Origin: Protopterus annectens
Taxonomy: Eukaryota; Chordata; Ceratodontiformes; Protopteridae
DNA length: 64,000 nucleotides
NCBI RefSeq assembly: GCF_019279795.1
Contig: NC_056744.1
Coordinates: 899,808,800 to 899,872,799 of the forward strand
Direction: 5' to 3'
Made by a program: the position numbers and the translations under genes. Positions 47,823 to 59,808 of the stretch are shown here, piece by piece. The notes below the pieces were generated by a model that worked only from the letters and a program-made list of their open reading frames with translations, was not told where the DNA came from and ran no database searches. The first letter of the stretch is position 1. Each line of letters opens with the position of its first letter.

Positions 47823-50080
47823 AAAAGTGAGAATCAAACTCTGTATCTTATGTCTGTGAGTCAAATACTTTAACAATTACACCAACCTCCATGCTAGTCC
47901 TGAATCCTGAAGCATCTTCCACTATCTCAGAATTCAAGAGATTATGTGAAGGCTGACATTCTAAAACTGAGTGATGACCTGGCTAATTTCAAAAGTCCCT
48001 CCATTTTGATGATCCCACTGCTTATGCAGAATCATTCCCTTTTAAATTCCACACATATGTAGATAGCTGTATGGATGCATATATCCTCCTCAAAAATAAA
48101 TAAAATGTCAAATTAAAAAATACTACCCCATGTTGGAACCCAAATATAAACAGGCTCTATAATAAAAAAACTCACTGCAGACAAAAATAAATCTAAGTCT
48201 CAAAATTCAAAAAAAAAAAAAAAAAACCTCTTGCTGAACTTAAAAAGGAATTCTGGACCATGATAAAATAGCAACCCATGTGAAGGATAACCACATAAAC
48301 TTCTTTAATTATATTAGCAATTACAGAAAATATACCTGACACTGTGCAGAGCTAACAGTAACTGATATTCTCAGACCAGGAGGACATAGCCAAACTGTTA
48401 CTGGACAATTTCACAACTTTCACCCCTTTACTCTCCATTAACAAAGAAATAATACTCAACATTGTGCAGAGCTAATAGTAAATGATAGACTCAAAGGCCA
48501 TAGCCAATCTACTAGTCGGCAAATTCGCAACCTTCACTCCCTCTTGCATCCAGTATTTTCATATCACATATCCAGATTTATACCCCCACTCTCAAATCTC
48601 CCAACAACAAGTTCTCAAGATGCTAAGACCAAAAACTCCAAATCTATGAGGTAAGACAACACACCAGGCTGAATACTGGCCAGCACGAAACATGACTTGT
48701 CTGGCCTCCCACAGACTTTATTCAATGTTAGCCTCAAAACAGGCTTCATGCTGGGTGACTGTAAGGACAGCAGCAATCATTCCCTTGCACAAAGTTGGGA
48801 CTTCAATGAACCTGGTTAGTTGTAGACCCATAAGCCTTACTAGTCTCATCTGTAAGGCTATAGAAAGGATCATTATGGAATTAATAAACAATGATATAAG
48901 TAAAAATGCACTCATAAAATGAGTAAACCAAAGCGGCACAAGGATAAAAAAGAACTTTAATAAACAAAATGTTAGCACTTTCACAGTATAACTTCAACTG
49001 CTTCTTCAGGCAAATTTCAGTAAGATACATTCCAATTTAAATACAGATAGCTGCAATCAATTATTGAATCTCACTGTCTTCATTGAGGAAGTATGGTGGA
49101 AGAGAGCTTTGGTTTATTCATTTTATGAGTATATTTTTACTATTTATTTTATCGAGTGAACAATTAATCCGTTTTGTCGACATTTTTATTTGTGCCTTTG
49201 TGGAATGATATACGTAACCCACAGACACTCAGTGAAACCCATTTCAGATTTGTAAAGGGATGGTCCTGCCTATTTCACCTGGTTGACTTTTTTGAAAAAG
49301 TTACTGAAGCAACAGACAAGGGTAAAAGAGTGCCCACTGCATATCTGGACCTCACAAAGGTCAGGTATCATAGATAAATTCTTGCGACTAAATGTCAATC
49401 CCTCTGATCCCTGTGATCTCTCTGTAAATCATTAGATGGCAAACTGGGTCACTAATAGAATGTAGGAAGTCTGAATGGGCAGCTCTTCCTCTTCCAAAAG
49501 ACCTGTCACAAGTGGTTTATCCCAGGGTTCAGTCCTTTGGCCACTCCTCTTTGACATTTACTTCTCAGAGACCAAAGCTAATGTTAAGAGTTTGTGGTTG
49601 ACCAGTTTTGCAGATGACTGCAAAAGTGATGCCATCATAAACTTACCACAGGACACCAAGATCTTCCAAGAGAGCCCATCCCAGATAAATAGCTGGTGTT
49701 AAAACTGTCTACTAAAGCTAAATGCTAAGAAGCAGATAATCATATTCATTGGCCACTGTGATTTCACTTGTAAGTGTCATGTTGATAGCAGCCCCCATGA
49801 AAATGTATCCTGTAGGTAGGGATCTAGCAACCTATGTTGACAAATGTAAAAGCATATGATGACTGCTGCAGGAATGCCATGCACACTTATGCCTTCAGGT
49901 TCTGCCCTCACTTTGCACTTGCTTAGCTCAAATGCCTATGAATCCTATACTATGCAACTCCTTTAAGTGGGCAGCATGCTCAGTAGGATATTTATATAGA
50001 CCCCACCAATCAAGGACTGCATTTTTCCTGGTTGCTCTTAACCTCACTGCCTAAAAAGTACAGTGGTAGTTCTTGGCAGC
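47823..50080 (+). mobile_element. CR1 copy H, 3' part (interrupted by PLE fragment)
   Basis: Continues copy H after copy D. A degraded linker (FKFHTYVDSCMDAYILLKN, 48030-48100; NPNINRLYNKK, 48140-48165) is followed by ANLLVGKFATFTPS (48495-48545), then RT: VTVRTAAIIPLHKVG (48755-48805), RPISLTSLICKAIERIIMELIN (48818-48890), the PLE insert (48904-49203), FRFVKGWSCLFHLVDF (49240-49290), SGLSQGSVLWPLLFDIYFSE (49512-49570) and catalytic TSFADDCKSDAI (49600-49635). The frame decays toward 50080. No octamer end is visible. Confidence 0.8.
48904..49203 (-). mobile_element. 300-bp PLE tail insertion with inverted end repeats
   Basis: Flanked by AATGATATAAGTAA (48890-48903) and AATGATATACGTAA (49204-49217), 13 of 14 identical. 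Minus strand: CCTGAAGAAG core, GAAA box, then TTTGTTTATTAAAG. The sequence at the low end (ACTCATAAAATGAG, TAAACCAAAGC; 48910-48934) recurs inverted at 49106-49140. The downstream copy-H RT frame continues on both sides, so the insertion site is exact. Confidence 0.85.
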
Positions 50081-51424
50081 AAGGTCTGTGGTCCATGAAA
50101 CAGAAGAATGCAGATTGTCCTCATATTGTATACTTTGCAAACTGATTATGAATTATAAAAACAGGGAGTTAAATTTCCATGGTGAAAGAAAATCAAAATA
50201 GACATTTCTCTTTCAGAATTAATGCAGATTTAATCTACTTCAGCCATAGATCTTTTTTTTAAAACAGCAATGGATTGTCAGTCTCACTATTGTGTAAATC
50301 AGGTTAAGTAACTTGTAATATATGTGGTACAAACATAGGGTCTGGTTAAAGTGCTACTTATAATAAATACTAACTTAATCAGGAAATGGAAAAACAAAGT
50401 TTATGACTCAGCACCTACCGAGGCTTTACAATAAAATAACTTCACATATACAACAGACAAATGTTTAGGTAAAATTAAAAAGCAGTTCCATTGCAAATTT
50501 GATTGCAAATGTCTAACTGCAGCTGTAGCCAACTAAGCTGTTTGAAGTGCAACATTCTGAGTCAAAATGGTGAAGATGTGATAATATCTTAACTAAGGAT
50601 AAAAGAAGTAAAGTATTTTGGCAAGCTGCAAAACATTATACACTTTTAAAATTAATGTTTGCTACAAAGTTGCTGTATGACTACAGTTTTAAGTTTATCT
50701 AAGTTAGAAAGATAAAAAACTAGCAGTGTGTATAATAGTGGTTTGAATGAAAATTGTGAAAATGAAATAGAGAAGCTACTAAACATGCAGTTGTTTAAGA
50801 AATATAGAACAATTAACTGAAGTCAAAAGTGGATCATGGACATGCAGGCAATGCAAGATGTCTCCAAAATATGACTTATTCTGACACATTGTATCTTTAA
50901 TTTTTCTTTTCTTCTGATACCATGCAACATCTTCTGTATAAGATTATATGTTAAGATGTGGCAGACAGGTACCTTGTTATACATTCACACTCTAACTTTG
51001 AGATCAAATGACTTCAAGTGAAGCATTATATGACACATACATGCTTACTTAGATTTAAGCTAAGTATCACAGCCGGTACTAACTACTATCATTATCTAAG
51101 ATACCAGGCACTTGATGAATATCATGGGTCCATAAGGTAGGACAAATGACAAAGGAAGTAAACTGGTAATGCAGTTATCCTATACTGAGCATGAGAAACT
51201 ACTAATGTACCTTGTAAATGTGAATCTGTAGTTAGGCATCCTTTGTGTATAAGAGGATCAAGAAAACATTCCTAATAAATCAGAGAGCAGGGATTGTAGT
51301 GTTAAAATTATGAATTTCTGTACTCTTAGAAATTAGTTTGGATCTAATAGGTTCAAAATTGACTTCTGCTGGTTCTCCTTTTTGGGAACAGGGATGAAGT
51401 TGGACACCCATCCTTTCTCTTGCC
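50081..51424. other. Unassigned intronic sequence
   Basis: No motif recognised over 1.3 kb. AT-rich unique-looking sequence. Confidence 0.5.
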
Positions 51425-51438
51425 AGTAACTGATTTAT

Positions 51439-51496
<58 letters not shown>
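51439..51496. repeat. (GA)n microsatellite
   Basis: About 58 bases of GA with one ACAG interruption. Bases 51497-51949 are unassigned. Confidence 0.95.
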
Positions 51497-51498
<2 letters not shown>

Positions 51499-51949
51499 AT
51501 CGTGGACTCCATTGCCACTTCTAAATAAATCACTGCTAGGTCCACTGCACTGGTACCGATTGTTGATCCTGGAATGTTTGTCCAGCCTCGTATGAGTTGG
51601 TGTCTGAGAGTCAGGTTCTAAACAAGCCTTATGTAAAGTATCTGTAAATGCTTCAATTACTGGAAGGGGTACCTAAGTGCTTGGGCTGTGTAATGTCCAA
51701 CAAGGTTATACATCTCCTTTTAGGTGAGGAGATCTTTTTTAAATAGTCTTTCATAATGTTCAGTGCATCCCCAAAGATAAAATATGTGGGTTGTAAAATA
51801 AATAGAACCCTCATTATCAGTATTAAATGCACTAATGAGTGAATCAGTTCAAGACTAAATAAGGATGACTTACAAGATAAATCTAGTTCTCCCAGTGTGA
51901 AAACAGAAACTCAACAGACAAAGCCAATATACTTTTGTGTTGATGGGTA

Positions 51950-53060
51950 CATTTCAGTAACTGCTAGTAAGTGTACTGCCTGGATGCCAAGAAAAAGAAA
52001 TATAGAGCACCTGGAAAAAATCAGCTACAAAAAGTGAGGAAGAAACACTGACTGAGGAATGTTCTGCAGCTGTTCAGCAAAAAGCAATGCCAGACATGAC
52101 TTCCAGTAACCTACAAGAAGATACAAGACAACCATACACAGACCTGGTTAAAATAAATGAAACACTGATGGAGTATATCAACACAAACAACAAAAGGCTG
52201 GGAAAAAATGAAAGAAGCTTTAAACAGATATTCAAATGAGGTTCTAAAGCTGTAAAAATCAGAGGATGAAATGAAGAAAAGGCTGGGTGAGGATGAGACT
52301 TCTCAAGAAGAGATGTTGAAAAAAAATAATATAATTATAGGACAGAGCACATAGGGAAAACCTGAGATTTTCAGCTATATCGGGGAAGCTGGAAGGAATA
52401 GACTGTATTCATTTTATGAAAGCGCAAATAAGCAACTAGACTGGTATTCTACAGCAGGAGTTGTTAGTTGAAAAGGCACATTGTGTGTATGCTCCAAACC
52501 TGGCTATGAGAATGCAGTCCAGACCTTTAATAGTAAAGGTGCAATCCTACCAGCAGAAGGTGTTGATTCTGACAAAAGTGTGGCAGAAGGACAAAGCACT
52601 AAAAGTGGGAAACAGCAGAGTGTTTGTGGAGAACAATTACTCATTGTACACTAGGCAGAAGAGAAGTAAGTTCATTCCACTATTCAGGGGATGTCGAGAT
52701 GCAGCTGTGAAATTCAAACTGCTGTACACAGTAGTCTTCAAGATAGTCTTAAGTGGAGGGACAAAATTATTTTTTGATGAAGTACATGATAAGGAGGAAA
52801 TACAAGAGTTTGTCCAACAAAAAGTGAGCTGTGAAACAGAAACAGATTCTGCTTCTTGTTTTTCTGATAATAAAGACCAAAGAGAAACTGTACCTGTAAA
52901 ACCTTTTCCAATATTTCAGTGGAAAATGTTGGAGAGAAGGAAGGGAGCACAAGAATTGACAAGAGGAATCAAGAGTATATTGCAAACGAAGTAGAGACAA
53001 GTTTTGGAAGATGGAGATGAATAGTAATAAATCCAATAATTGAATGTGGGTTACCATGCA
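51950..53060 (+). pseudogene. L1 ORF1 (RNA-binding nucleic-acid chaperone) remnant
   Basis: L1 ORF1 protein forms a trimer that coats the element RNA. The upstream part (52060-52340) encodes a charged, heptad-like stretch (MEYINTNNKRLG..., MKKRLGEDETSQEEMLKKN) compatible with its coiled coil. It is followed by a NLRFSAISGKLEGID motif (52365-52405; family consensus NLRI.GLPE..EG) and an open frame 52461-52994 (177 codons) with VEKAHCVYAP (family ERAHR.P), RPLIVKVQSYQQKVLIL, and TKLFFDEVHDKEEIQEFVQQ (family FF.SPEEA..F), i.e. the RRM and C-terminal domain. Stops lie before 52461. It is probably the first frame of the L1 whose ORF2 is at 56100-59600, with a later LINE inserted between. Confidence 0.75.
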
Positions 53061-53421
53061 ATAATTATATTTGTGGCAAATGACAAAACAAGAAAATCTG
53101 AAAGTATTGGACTTTTTCAGAATGTGTTGGACTTGTGGGGGACTCTAAAGTATATGCCCTCCTTCACATCATTAATGTTCTGAAAAATGCTTTGGGGATG
53201 GGAAAAGAGGGCAGAAAGTTAACTGTAAGTAAAGAAAAGCATTTTTTTCTTAATAGTACTATTTTTGTGATGTATGATTTTCTTTGCACGCTTTAAGGTA
53301 ACGTTTTCTCAGTTATTTTTAAGTACAATGGGATTATAAATAGGAGCTGCTGTTCTTTTTTTCCTTTATTTCTTCCTTCTCTCTTTCTTCTTGTTCAGTT
53401 TTAAGAAATGTAGGCACTGCC

Positions 53422-54738
53422 ATGTTACAAAAAACAAAACAAAAAAAAAAAAACTGCATACACCATCAACTCCTACATCATCTCTTGCATCACAACTTGC
53501 TTGTAGACTCACAACATGGTTTTAGGCCCTACCACAGTACTTCTACTGCCCTTCTCTCCTTCACTGACATAATCAACAAAAATCGCAATAACAACCTTTT
53601 CTCCTCTGCACTATTCCTGGACCTCTCGAAAGCATTCGATATGGTCAACCATCAACTTCTCCTACACACTTTAAAATCCCTCTCACTTGATTCACTAGCA
53701 CTACAGTGGTTTGACTCGTACTTGACTAACAGAAAACAAGCAGTCCTCTGGGACAGCCATCTATCCTCTCAGCTCCCAGTTACTATTGGCGTCCCACAAG
53801 GATCCATCTTAGGTCCCCTCCTTTTCTCTATATTCATAAATAACCTGCCCACTTCCCTCCCTACATCCACTTGTATACAGTATGCTGATGATTCAACTCT
53901 CATCTGCTCTGCTCCATCCCCATCAGAACTCCATTCTTCTACCCAATTGGTCTTCACAGCAGCAGAAAAATGGTTTCAACATATCTGTCTCCTCCTAAAT
54001 CCCAAAAAAAACAAACTTCTACTTTTCACCCCAACCCTTAAATCCACCCCAATCTCTTTTTCCATTGTGTCCTGCAATGGCAATATCATTAAACCTGACC
54101 ATTCCACAAAACTACTAGGCATTACCATAGACAATCAGCTAAACTTTGACCATCACATTGATTTAACTATCAAGACAGTTAATAAAAAAATAGGTGCCCT
54201 CTACAGACGTAAGCCCTTTCTTACTGCCACATCCCGAGTGTCTCTTGCCCAAACGCACCTCATCTCTACACTACTGTATGCCTCTCCATCTTTTATCAAC
54301 ATTTCTAAAGCTAACCTTCAGAAACTTAATTCAGCCTACTATAGTATTGCCAGGTTTGCCACAGGCTCTCCATTCCGTACTCATCACTGTATTAACTTAA
54401 AAAAACTTAACTGGCTAGAACTTCCAAACCTAATACTCCTACAGCAATTAGTCATCACTTTTAAAATTCTACATTACCCCTCCAATACACCCATACTGAA
54501 TAACCTCATCACACCTTATAAAAATCTTACTACACTTCGCTCAGCCAACAAGCTTCTAGTAACTACTCTCAAATCTCATAATAAAGCAGGTGACTCCTTA
54601 TTTGCAAACACTGTTGGATCATATTGGAATAAACTTCCCAGAGAACTGACTTCCCTAGGCTCATCTCACCTTTTCAAAAAACAGATTAGAAATCATTTAC
54701 AAAATCACTGGCTATGCCCATGCTCCAATCCCGACTGA
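53422..54738 (+). CDS. L2-type LINE reverse transcriptase, long intact frame
   Basis: A 438-codon uninterrupted frame, the longest in the window. The real element sequence starts near 53455; the first codons are an A-rich run that only happens to be open. Motifs: QHGFRPYHSTSTALLSFTD (about residues 32-50), ALFLDLSKAFDMVNHQLLL (RT motif A with catalytic Asp, near 68), WFDSYLTNRKQ, IGVPQGSILGPLLFSIFINN (motif B), CIQYADDSTLI (motif C, catalytic DD intact), then LLGITIDNQLNFDHHI and a C-terminal block ending SYWNKLPRELTSL...SHLFKKQIRNHL. The motif order and spacing fit L2/Rex1-like LINEs of the Jockey superfamily. It has no endonuclease domain, so alone it cannot complete the usual cycle. The absence of stops over 1.3 kb, unlike all the other LINE copies here, suggests a younger insertion. 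Confidence 0.85.
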   Translation: MLQKTKQKKKNCIHHQLLHHLLHHNLLVDSQHGFRPYHSTSTALLSFTDIINKNRNNNLFSSALFLDLSKAFDMVNHQLLLHTLKSLSLDSLALQWFDSYLTNRKQAVLWDSHLSSQLPVTIGVPQGSILGPLLFSIFINNLPTSLPTSTCIQYADDSTLICSAPSPSELHSSTQLVFTAAEKWFQHICLLLNPKKNKLLLFTPTLKSTPISFSIVSCNGNIIKPDHSTKLLGITIDNQLNFDHHIDLTIKTVNKKIGALYRRKPFLTATSRVSLAQTHLISTLLYASPSFINISKANLQKLNSAYYSIARFATGSPFRTHHCINLKKLNWLELPNLILLQQLVITFKILHYPSNTPILNNLITPYKNLTTLRSANKLLVTTLKSHNKAGDSLFANTVGSYWNKLPRELTSLGSSHLFKKQIRNHLQNHWLCPCSNPD

Positions 54739-55272
54739 GCTCAGCAAAGATTTTACCCTCTCCAGTCCCCTCCTTTCACTTCCACTGATTATGCTTAACT
54801 TCTGATTGATTTCCCTTCTGACCATCTGCTTTCTTTCTCTTACTTCTTTTATCACACTTCCTATATCCTCCTACCTCATGCTTTTAAAACTACGTTTTGA
54901 TCACCCTCACTTCTCTTACTCACTTACTGGCTACTCCTATGCGAGGCTATGTCCTTAATATTAGTACCAGACACAACTTGTACTTTTCCACTTTTTGCTT
55001 ACTTCATTTCTGCATTTTTTCAAAATACATAATAACCGTTCCTTTACCTGCTTTCGTATTTTACACTGTATATTCAATTGTTGTTTGCTGTTTGTCATGT
55101 TTGATTGTTTTTTTTGATTATTGATTTTTTTGAATTGTAAAGTTTATAGTATGATAGTGGAGCTTTTCTCCTCGGGACTCTGCTGAAAATGGACATGTAT
55201 CCAGCCAGACTAGCCCGGTTAAAAAATATAAAATAAATAAAATAATAAATAAATAAAAAATAAATTAAAAAA
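53455..55272 (+). mobile_element. L2-type (Jockey superfamily) LINE, 5'-truncated
   Basis: Comprises an RT frame (to 54738), a 3' UTR of about 400 bases, and a conserved tail (GGAGCTTTTCTCCTCGGGAC, CTGCTGAAAATGGACATG, CCCGGTTAAA; 55159-55222) with a TAAATAAATAA end. It lacks the endonuclease. Inserted between the ORF1-like and ORF2-like parts of an L1. The tail is shared with SINE 4990-5240 and the fragments at 8262 and 46728. Confidence 0.88.
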
Positions 55273-55439
55273 AAAAACACTGGTTAAAAGAGCATGACAA
55301 AAGAAAAATTAATGTGTTTTTTCTTACTCTTGTATGGGGTGACTGGATTAAGGAACTTAGATTGATTTAGTAACATGTTTTAAGAAAAAAGCAAGTAAAT
55401 GAAAAAGAATATTGAATATTATAAGGCTTTTCTAGCAAA

Positions 55440-55620
55440 TGAATGTATGTTTGGTAGCAATTCTGTATCTGGCCTGCTTGTCTCCATGGAAACAATTTGA
55501 TAAAGAGAAATTGACTGTCTGGTTCTCATGTCTCCATGGAGACCATCTGAAAACGAGAAATTGGTTGTCTGGTTCTCATGTCTCCTTAGAGACAATATGA
55601 TAAAGAGAAATTTGTTACAG
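55440..55620. repeat. About 63-bp tandem repeat, three units
   Basis: Units with TCTCCATGGA(G)AC, GATAAAGAGAAATT and GTCTGGTTCTCATG repeat roughly every 63 bases. It may be part of the L1 region between its two frames. Bases 55273-55439 are unassigned. Confidence 0.85.
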
Positions 55621-55717
55621 TCTGGTGGAGAGTGATTGGTTGGGGAAAAAAGAAAATAAAAACTGTCTAGGAGATAATGTCTGAAAGCATTAGAGGGTTT
55701 TCATACTTGGGAAGGCT

Positions 55718-56032
55718 ATGAAAACAGATAAAAAACAGGTAGCACTTAGTAGAAGCACAAGCTGCACCATTCATCTTAGCATGGATGACCTTTCTTTTAC
55801 ATTAACTAATGTTTGTGAGTGTGGCTGTCAGTTTGAGAGATTTATTCTTATTAGGAGGGTAAAACTTCAATATTTGAAGATGTACATAGTTTTGGGTGTT
55901 AGTATTAAATTAATTTTAGGAGTATTGGAGGTTTTTTTGAGGGCTTTCAATAAAACAAAATATTTTGTAAAGTGTGACATAGGCTCAAATGGATATGATA
56001 AGAAACAATTATATAAAAGTTCAACCTGCTAA
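55718..56032 (+). other. 104-codon open frame of unknown nature
   Basis: ATG at 55718, frame ends at 56032, just upstream of the L1 ORF2-like region. The protein has a CECGC cluster, a hydrophobic segment (YIVLGVSIKLILGVLEVF) and no motif I can assign. It could be a chance frame in AT-rich DNA or part of the L1 inter-ORF region. There is no evidence of expression or conservation. Confidence 0.2.
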
Positions 56033-56099
56033 ACAGTATATGCATATAACACAAAAGCTGGAACTAGGAATTTAACAAAAAAGGAGTTATACATAAAAA

Positions 56100-59000
56100 G
56101 TGGGAATAATAACGTTTTTAATACAATGTCAATGGTCTTACTGATAAATGCAAAAAAAAAAAAGAGACTTGTGAGCTATATTAAAAATGTAGCATGCAAA
56201 TAGTTGTGTTACAGCAGACCCACATGGAAAGAATTGAACATATGAATTTGATAAAGAAAGGTTTTCAGGATGGTTATTCAGCAGAATATCTGGGACAAAG
56301 GAAAACAGCAGTATTTATATTAATTGCAAGAGGAGTGCCAATAGTGACAGAAGAGGATAAATAAGATAATAATGGCAGATTTGTAGTGCTAAGGGGTTAC
56401 TGGCAAGGGAGGAGGATTACACTGGCATGTATTTATATTCCACCTAAGACTGCTATAATGGAGCTTAAGAAAATTCCAGGAGAAATAATCAGCTTTCAGC
56501 AAGGAATATTACTTATTGGTGAGGACTGGAATTTGATTTGCAGCAGTGAAGATGTATCTGAGGGGCCCGGAAGAGAAAGTATAACAAAGAAGGGTAGATT
56601 TTTGAAGAAATTTATGAAAGTATTTGGCATGAAAGATGTGAATTCAGTAGTAGGAGTTTGGAGTGAATTTACACATTATTTCCCAAGATATAAAAACTGG
56701 GCTAGGCTAGACAGAATTTACATTTCACATGAACATGTGCATTTAATTGAAGGTCTTGATATGCACCCAGTAACTATTTAAGATCATGCACTGATAATAA
56801 CTAAAATAAAAACACAGGGTAATGAAATAAAAAAATGAGACACTGGCACTTTACCACTTATCTGTTGAAAAGAGAGGAATTTTTAAGGCATGTGTAGTGA
56901 AGATTATTCAGGAGCTGTTTGAGAGGATAGAAAGTACTTCTGAAAATATAGCTAGGGAGTGGGATAAAATTAAGGTGCAGTTTAAAAATAGGGTGGAAAT
57001 AAAAGAAAGGGAGGAGTATGGTTAAGAAGCAAGAAGAATTGTTTAGAGGGACTGACAGATGTTAAAGTATTGCAGAATAGGGGGAATCTCACAGAGCAAT
57101 AAGAGGATTAACTGCAGAATGTTAAGCAGGAAATAAGGGATTACCTTGATAATATACACAAGTTTGCACAGATTGCTGTTAAGCAACTGTTTTTGAAAAT
57201 AACACTAGAGCACAAAAAGTTTTAGCACAACAATTTAGGCAACAGAAAATAGAAAGGGCTGTCGCTAAGCTTAGGGAGCCTATAACAAGGATGGTAACAA
57301 AAGATCCTGTAGAGGTATTAGAAATATTTCAGAAATGCAATGAAAGTCTGTATAAAGCAGAGAAATATGGAAATCAAGAAAAGATACAAATGGAAATGTT
57401 TATAGAATAATTAAATATGCCAAGGTTAGAGGTAGATGATGCTCAATTACTAATGATTAGGATAAAGGAGATGAGATAAAAATTGTGATGTTTAACCAAT
57501 CTACAGGAAAGACTCCAGGAGCAGATGGCATTCCTGTGGAAGTTTGGAAGCTACGAGGGAAAAACTGATAAAGATCTGGAAAATTTTGTTTAACAGTATT
57601 TTAAGAGGATGAGAAGTACCAACATCCTTGAACAAAGTAGTGGTAGGTGTAATACCTAAACAAGGTAAAGATCCATCATATCCAGCTTCATATCAATCAG
57701 AACCAGCTTCATACAGGCCCATTTCAATACTAAACTATGAATATAAAGTGTTCATATCTATAATGGCTAAAAGAATGGCAAAAGTATTTGCCAAAATTGA
57801 TAGATATGGATCAGTGTGATTTTGAGGAGGGGAGGAAAACATTTGACATAATCAGCAAAACACTGATGATGCAGAGGGAAGCAGAATATAAGAAAATGCA
57901 ATTGTTGTTTGTGGGTCTCGATGCAGTGAAAGCAGATGACAGAGAAATCTGGGACTTTATGAGCAGGGCAATGGAAGTATTTGCATTTCCTGAAAAAATT
58001 ATAAGGTTGATTAGGAGACTATATGAGGGATTGGAGGTGAAACTTAAAGTGGGTGGGGTCCTCTCTGATAATTTATGCTTGAGCAGAGGAACTAGGCAGG
58101 GGTGTCCTCTTTTCCCTTTGTTATTTGCATTATATTTAGAACCACTGGCAAAGAAAATAAGGGACTCAGAAACTGAAGGATATAATTGGTATGGTTGTCA
58201 AGAAAAGCTAGCTCTATTTGCACATGATATTATTTTATATCTGACAAAACCAGAAAGAGACATTACAATGTTGTGGAACATTTTGAGACAGTTTCAAATA
58301 TTTTGGGATACAATATTAATGAAGCTAAAACAAATGCAATAGTGATAAATGCTCACATATTAATTGGTTCAGCAATATCCATACTTATGGGGACATGATA
58401 AAATTAAGTATTTAGGAGTATAGATTAGAAATTATTCTGATGTGGCAGCTAAGCATATGTGGGAAGAAACTAAATAAAAGATAATACAAAAATTGAGAAA
58501 ATGGAAGCTTTGTTATATGAATATGGACAATAAGGTGCAAGCAGTTAAAATGTTTTTAGTCCCATTTGTCTTATGCACAGGTCAGACATATTGTTATCAA
58601 CCAGAGGAGAAGTTGTGGGTAGCAATTAATAAGGACCTGAAGGACTTTTTCTGGGAGGGGAAGATGGCAAGAGACAAGTGGGAGAAGATGATTCTTCCAG
58701 TTGAACAGGGCGGATTGGGATTACCTGATTTGAAGGGGTATTTAAGAGTTACACAGTTAAGGCTCCTATACATAGCACAAGCAGAAAACTATAATTCAAA
58801 GTGGAAAGGAATGATGATGAAACAGGGGGGAAGCTTAAGAAACAAGGAGAGACTGTGATTTTGGATGTAGGCCTTTAAGGAGGATAACAATAATCATACA
58901 GAATATCACATCTGTAAAGTAGCAGAAAGTATCCTAAGAACTAAGCCAACACAGGAATGGAGAAAGGAGATTCTGCTGATAGAGATGACTGCAATAAGTG

Positions 59001-59600
59001 ATATAGACAGCAGGCAGGAAGGGGCTGGACTTTATTGGAGGAAACTGGCAAAGGAACCGAGGTATTGGGAGCAAATAACTAGACAGAGAAAGATGATAGA
59101 CTGGAGAGACACCAAGAATTTATTTGAACTGCAGGTTAAAGATTGCCTTCCCTATGGTGGACTGATATCAGATTATAGGCCAAGAGATAGAAATAAGGGG
59201 GTCCTAAACAAAAGATCAGAACTGGTAGAGTTTTTGTAGACTCTAGAACAGAAGCTGCCATTATAAGAGGAATAATTAGTAGAGCATATAAAATATTGCA
59301 CAATAAGTATAATAAATAATCAGAGGAAGTTAGAAAGGATTGGGAAGAGAGATTGGATAAGCAATTCACAAAGAAACAATGGGAAGCTACATGTATGTCC
59401 CCCAAATATGCAACAAAATGTAGAAGATTTAGGATTTCTGCTTGGAAATGTTTACATACATATTTTTCCATCCCAACGCAATGCAATGACATATGTCAGT
59501 TAAGGCAGATAACATATGTAAGTTTGTTCACCTGTTTTGGAAAGCTTAAGATGTATGCCTCCAGAATCATCACTGGGGCTACCATCCTATGTTTTTGACC
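56100..59600 (+). pseudogene. L1/Tx1-like ORF2: endonuclease and RT remnant
   Basis: Endonuclease: MSMVLLINAKKK-like start (NVNGL motif, 56120-56150), IVVLQQTHM-like (56200-56225), then an open stretch 56386-56781 (ITLACIYIPP, IGEDWNLICSSEDV, ARLDRIYIS). RT: TPGADGIPVEVWK-like (57505-57550), VVVGVIPKQGKDP, YRPISILNYEYKVF (57700-57760), DQCDFEEGRKTFD (57810-57850), FVGLDAVKA (motif A, disturbed), SRGTRQGCPLFPLLFALYLEPLA (58080-58150) and LALFAHDIILYL (motif C position, 58207-58243; AHD in place of ADD, so catalytically dead). C-terminal blocks QGGLGLPDLKGYL (58700-58745), LFELQVKDCLPYGGLISDY (59116-59175) and QWEATCMSPKYATKCRRFRISAWKC (59377-59450). Multiple frameshifts. Confidence 0.82.
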
Positions 59601-59744
59601 CCTCCCTTCTTCCCAGGATAGGCTAGCACGTAAAAATCAAGGAAAACAGAAATAAACTGTATTAAGGTGAAGGAATTATTTCATATATCTCAACCAAAGT
59701 ATATGTTACTGATCAAGTACATTAACCATATTAGATTATTACCC

Positions 59745-59749
59745 ATTTT

Positions 59750-59797
<48 letters not shown>

Positions 59798-59808
59798 ATA
59801 TATCTATA
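59745..59808. repeat. (TA)n microsatellite, left of PAL-2
   Basis: TA run with two TATC steps, directly abutting PAL-2. A second TA run (60554-60601) abuts its right end. Confidence 0.95.

Noticed and set aside
55718-56032. Host gene or small membrane protein
   Set aside because: No homology that I recognise, AT-rich context, adjacent to LINE sequence; chance cannot be excluded.
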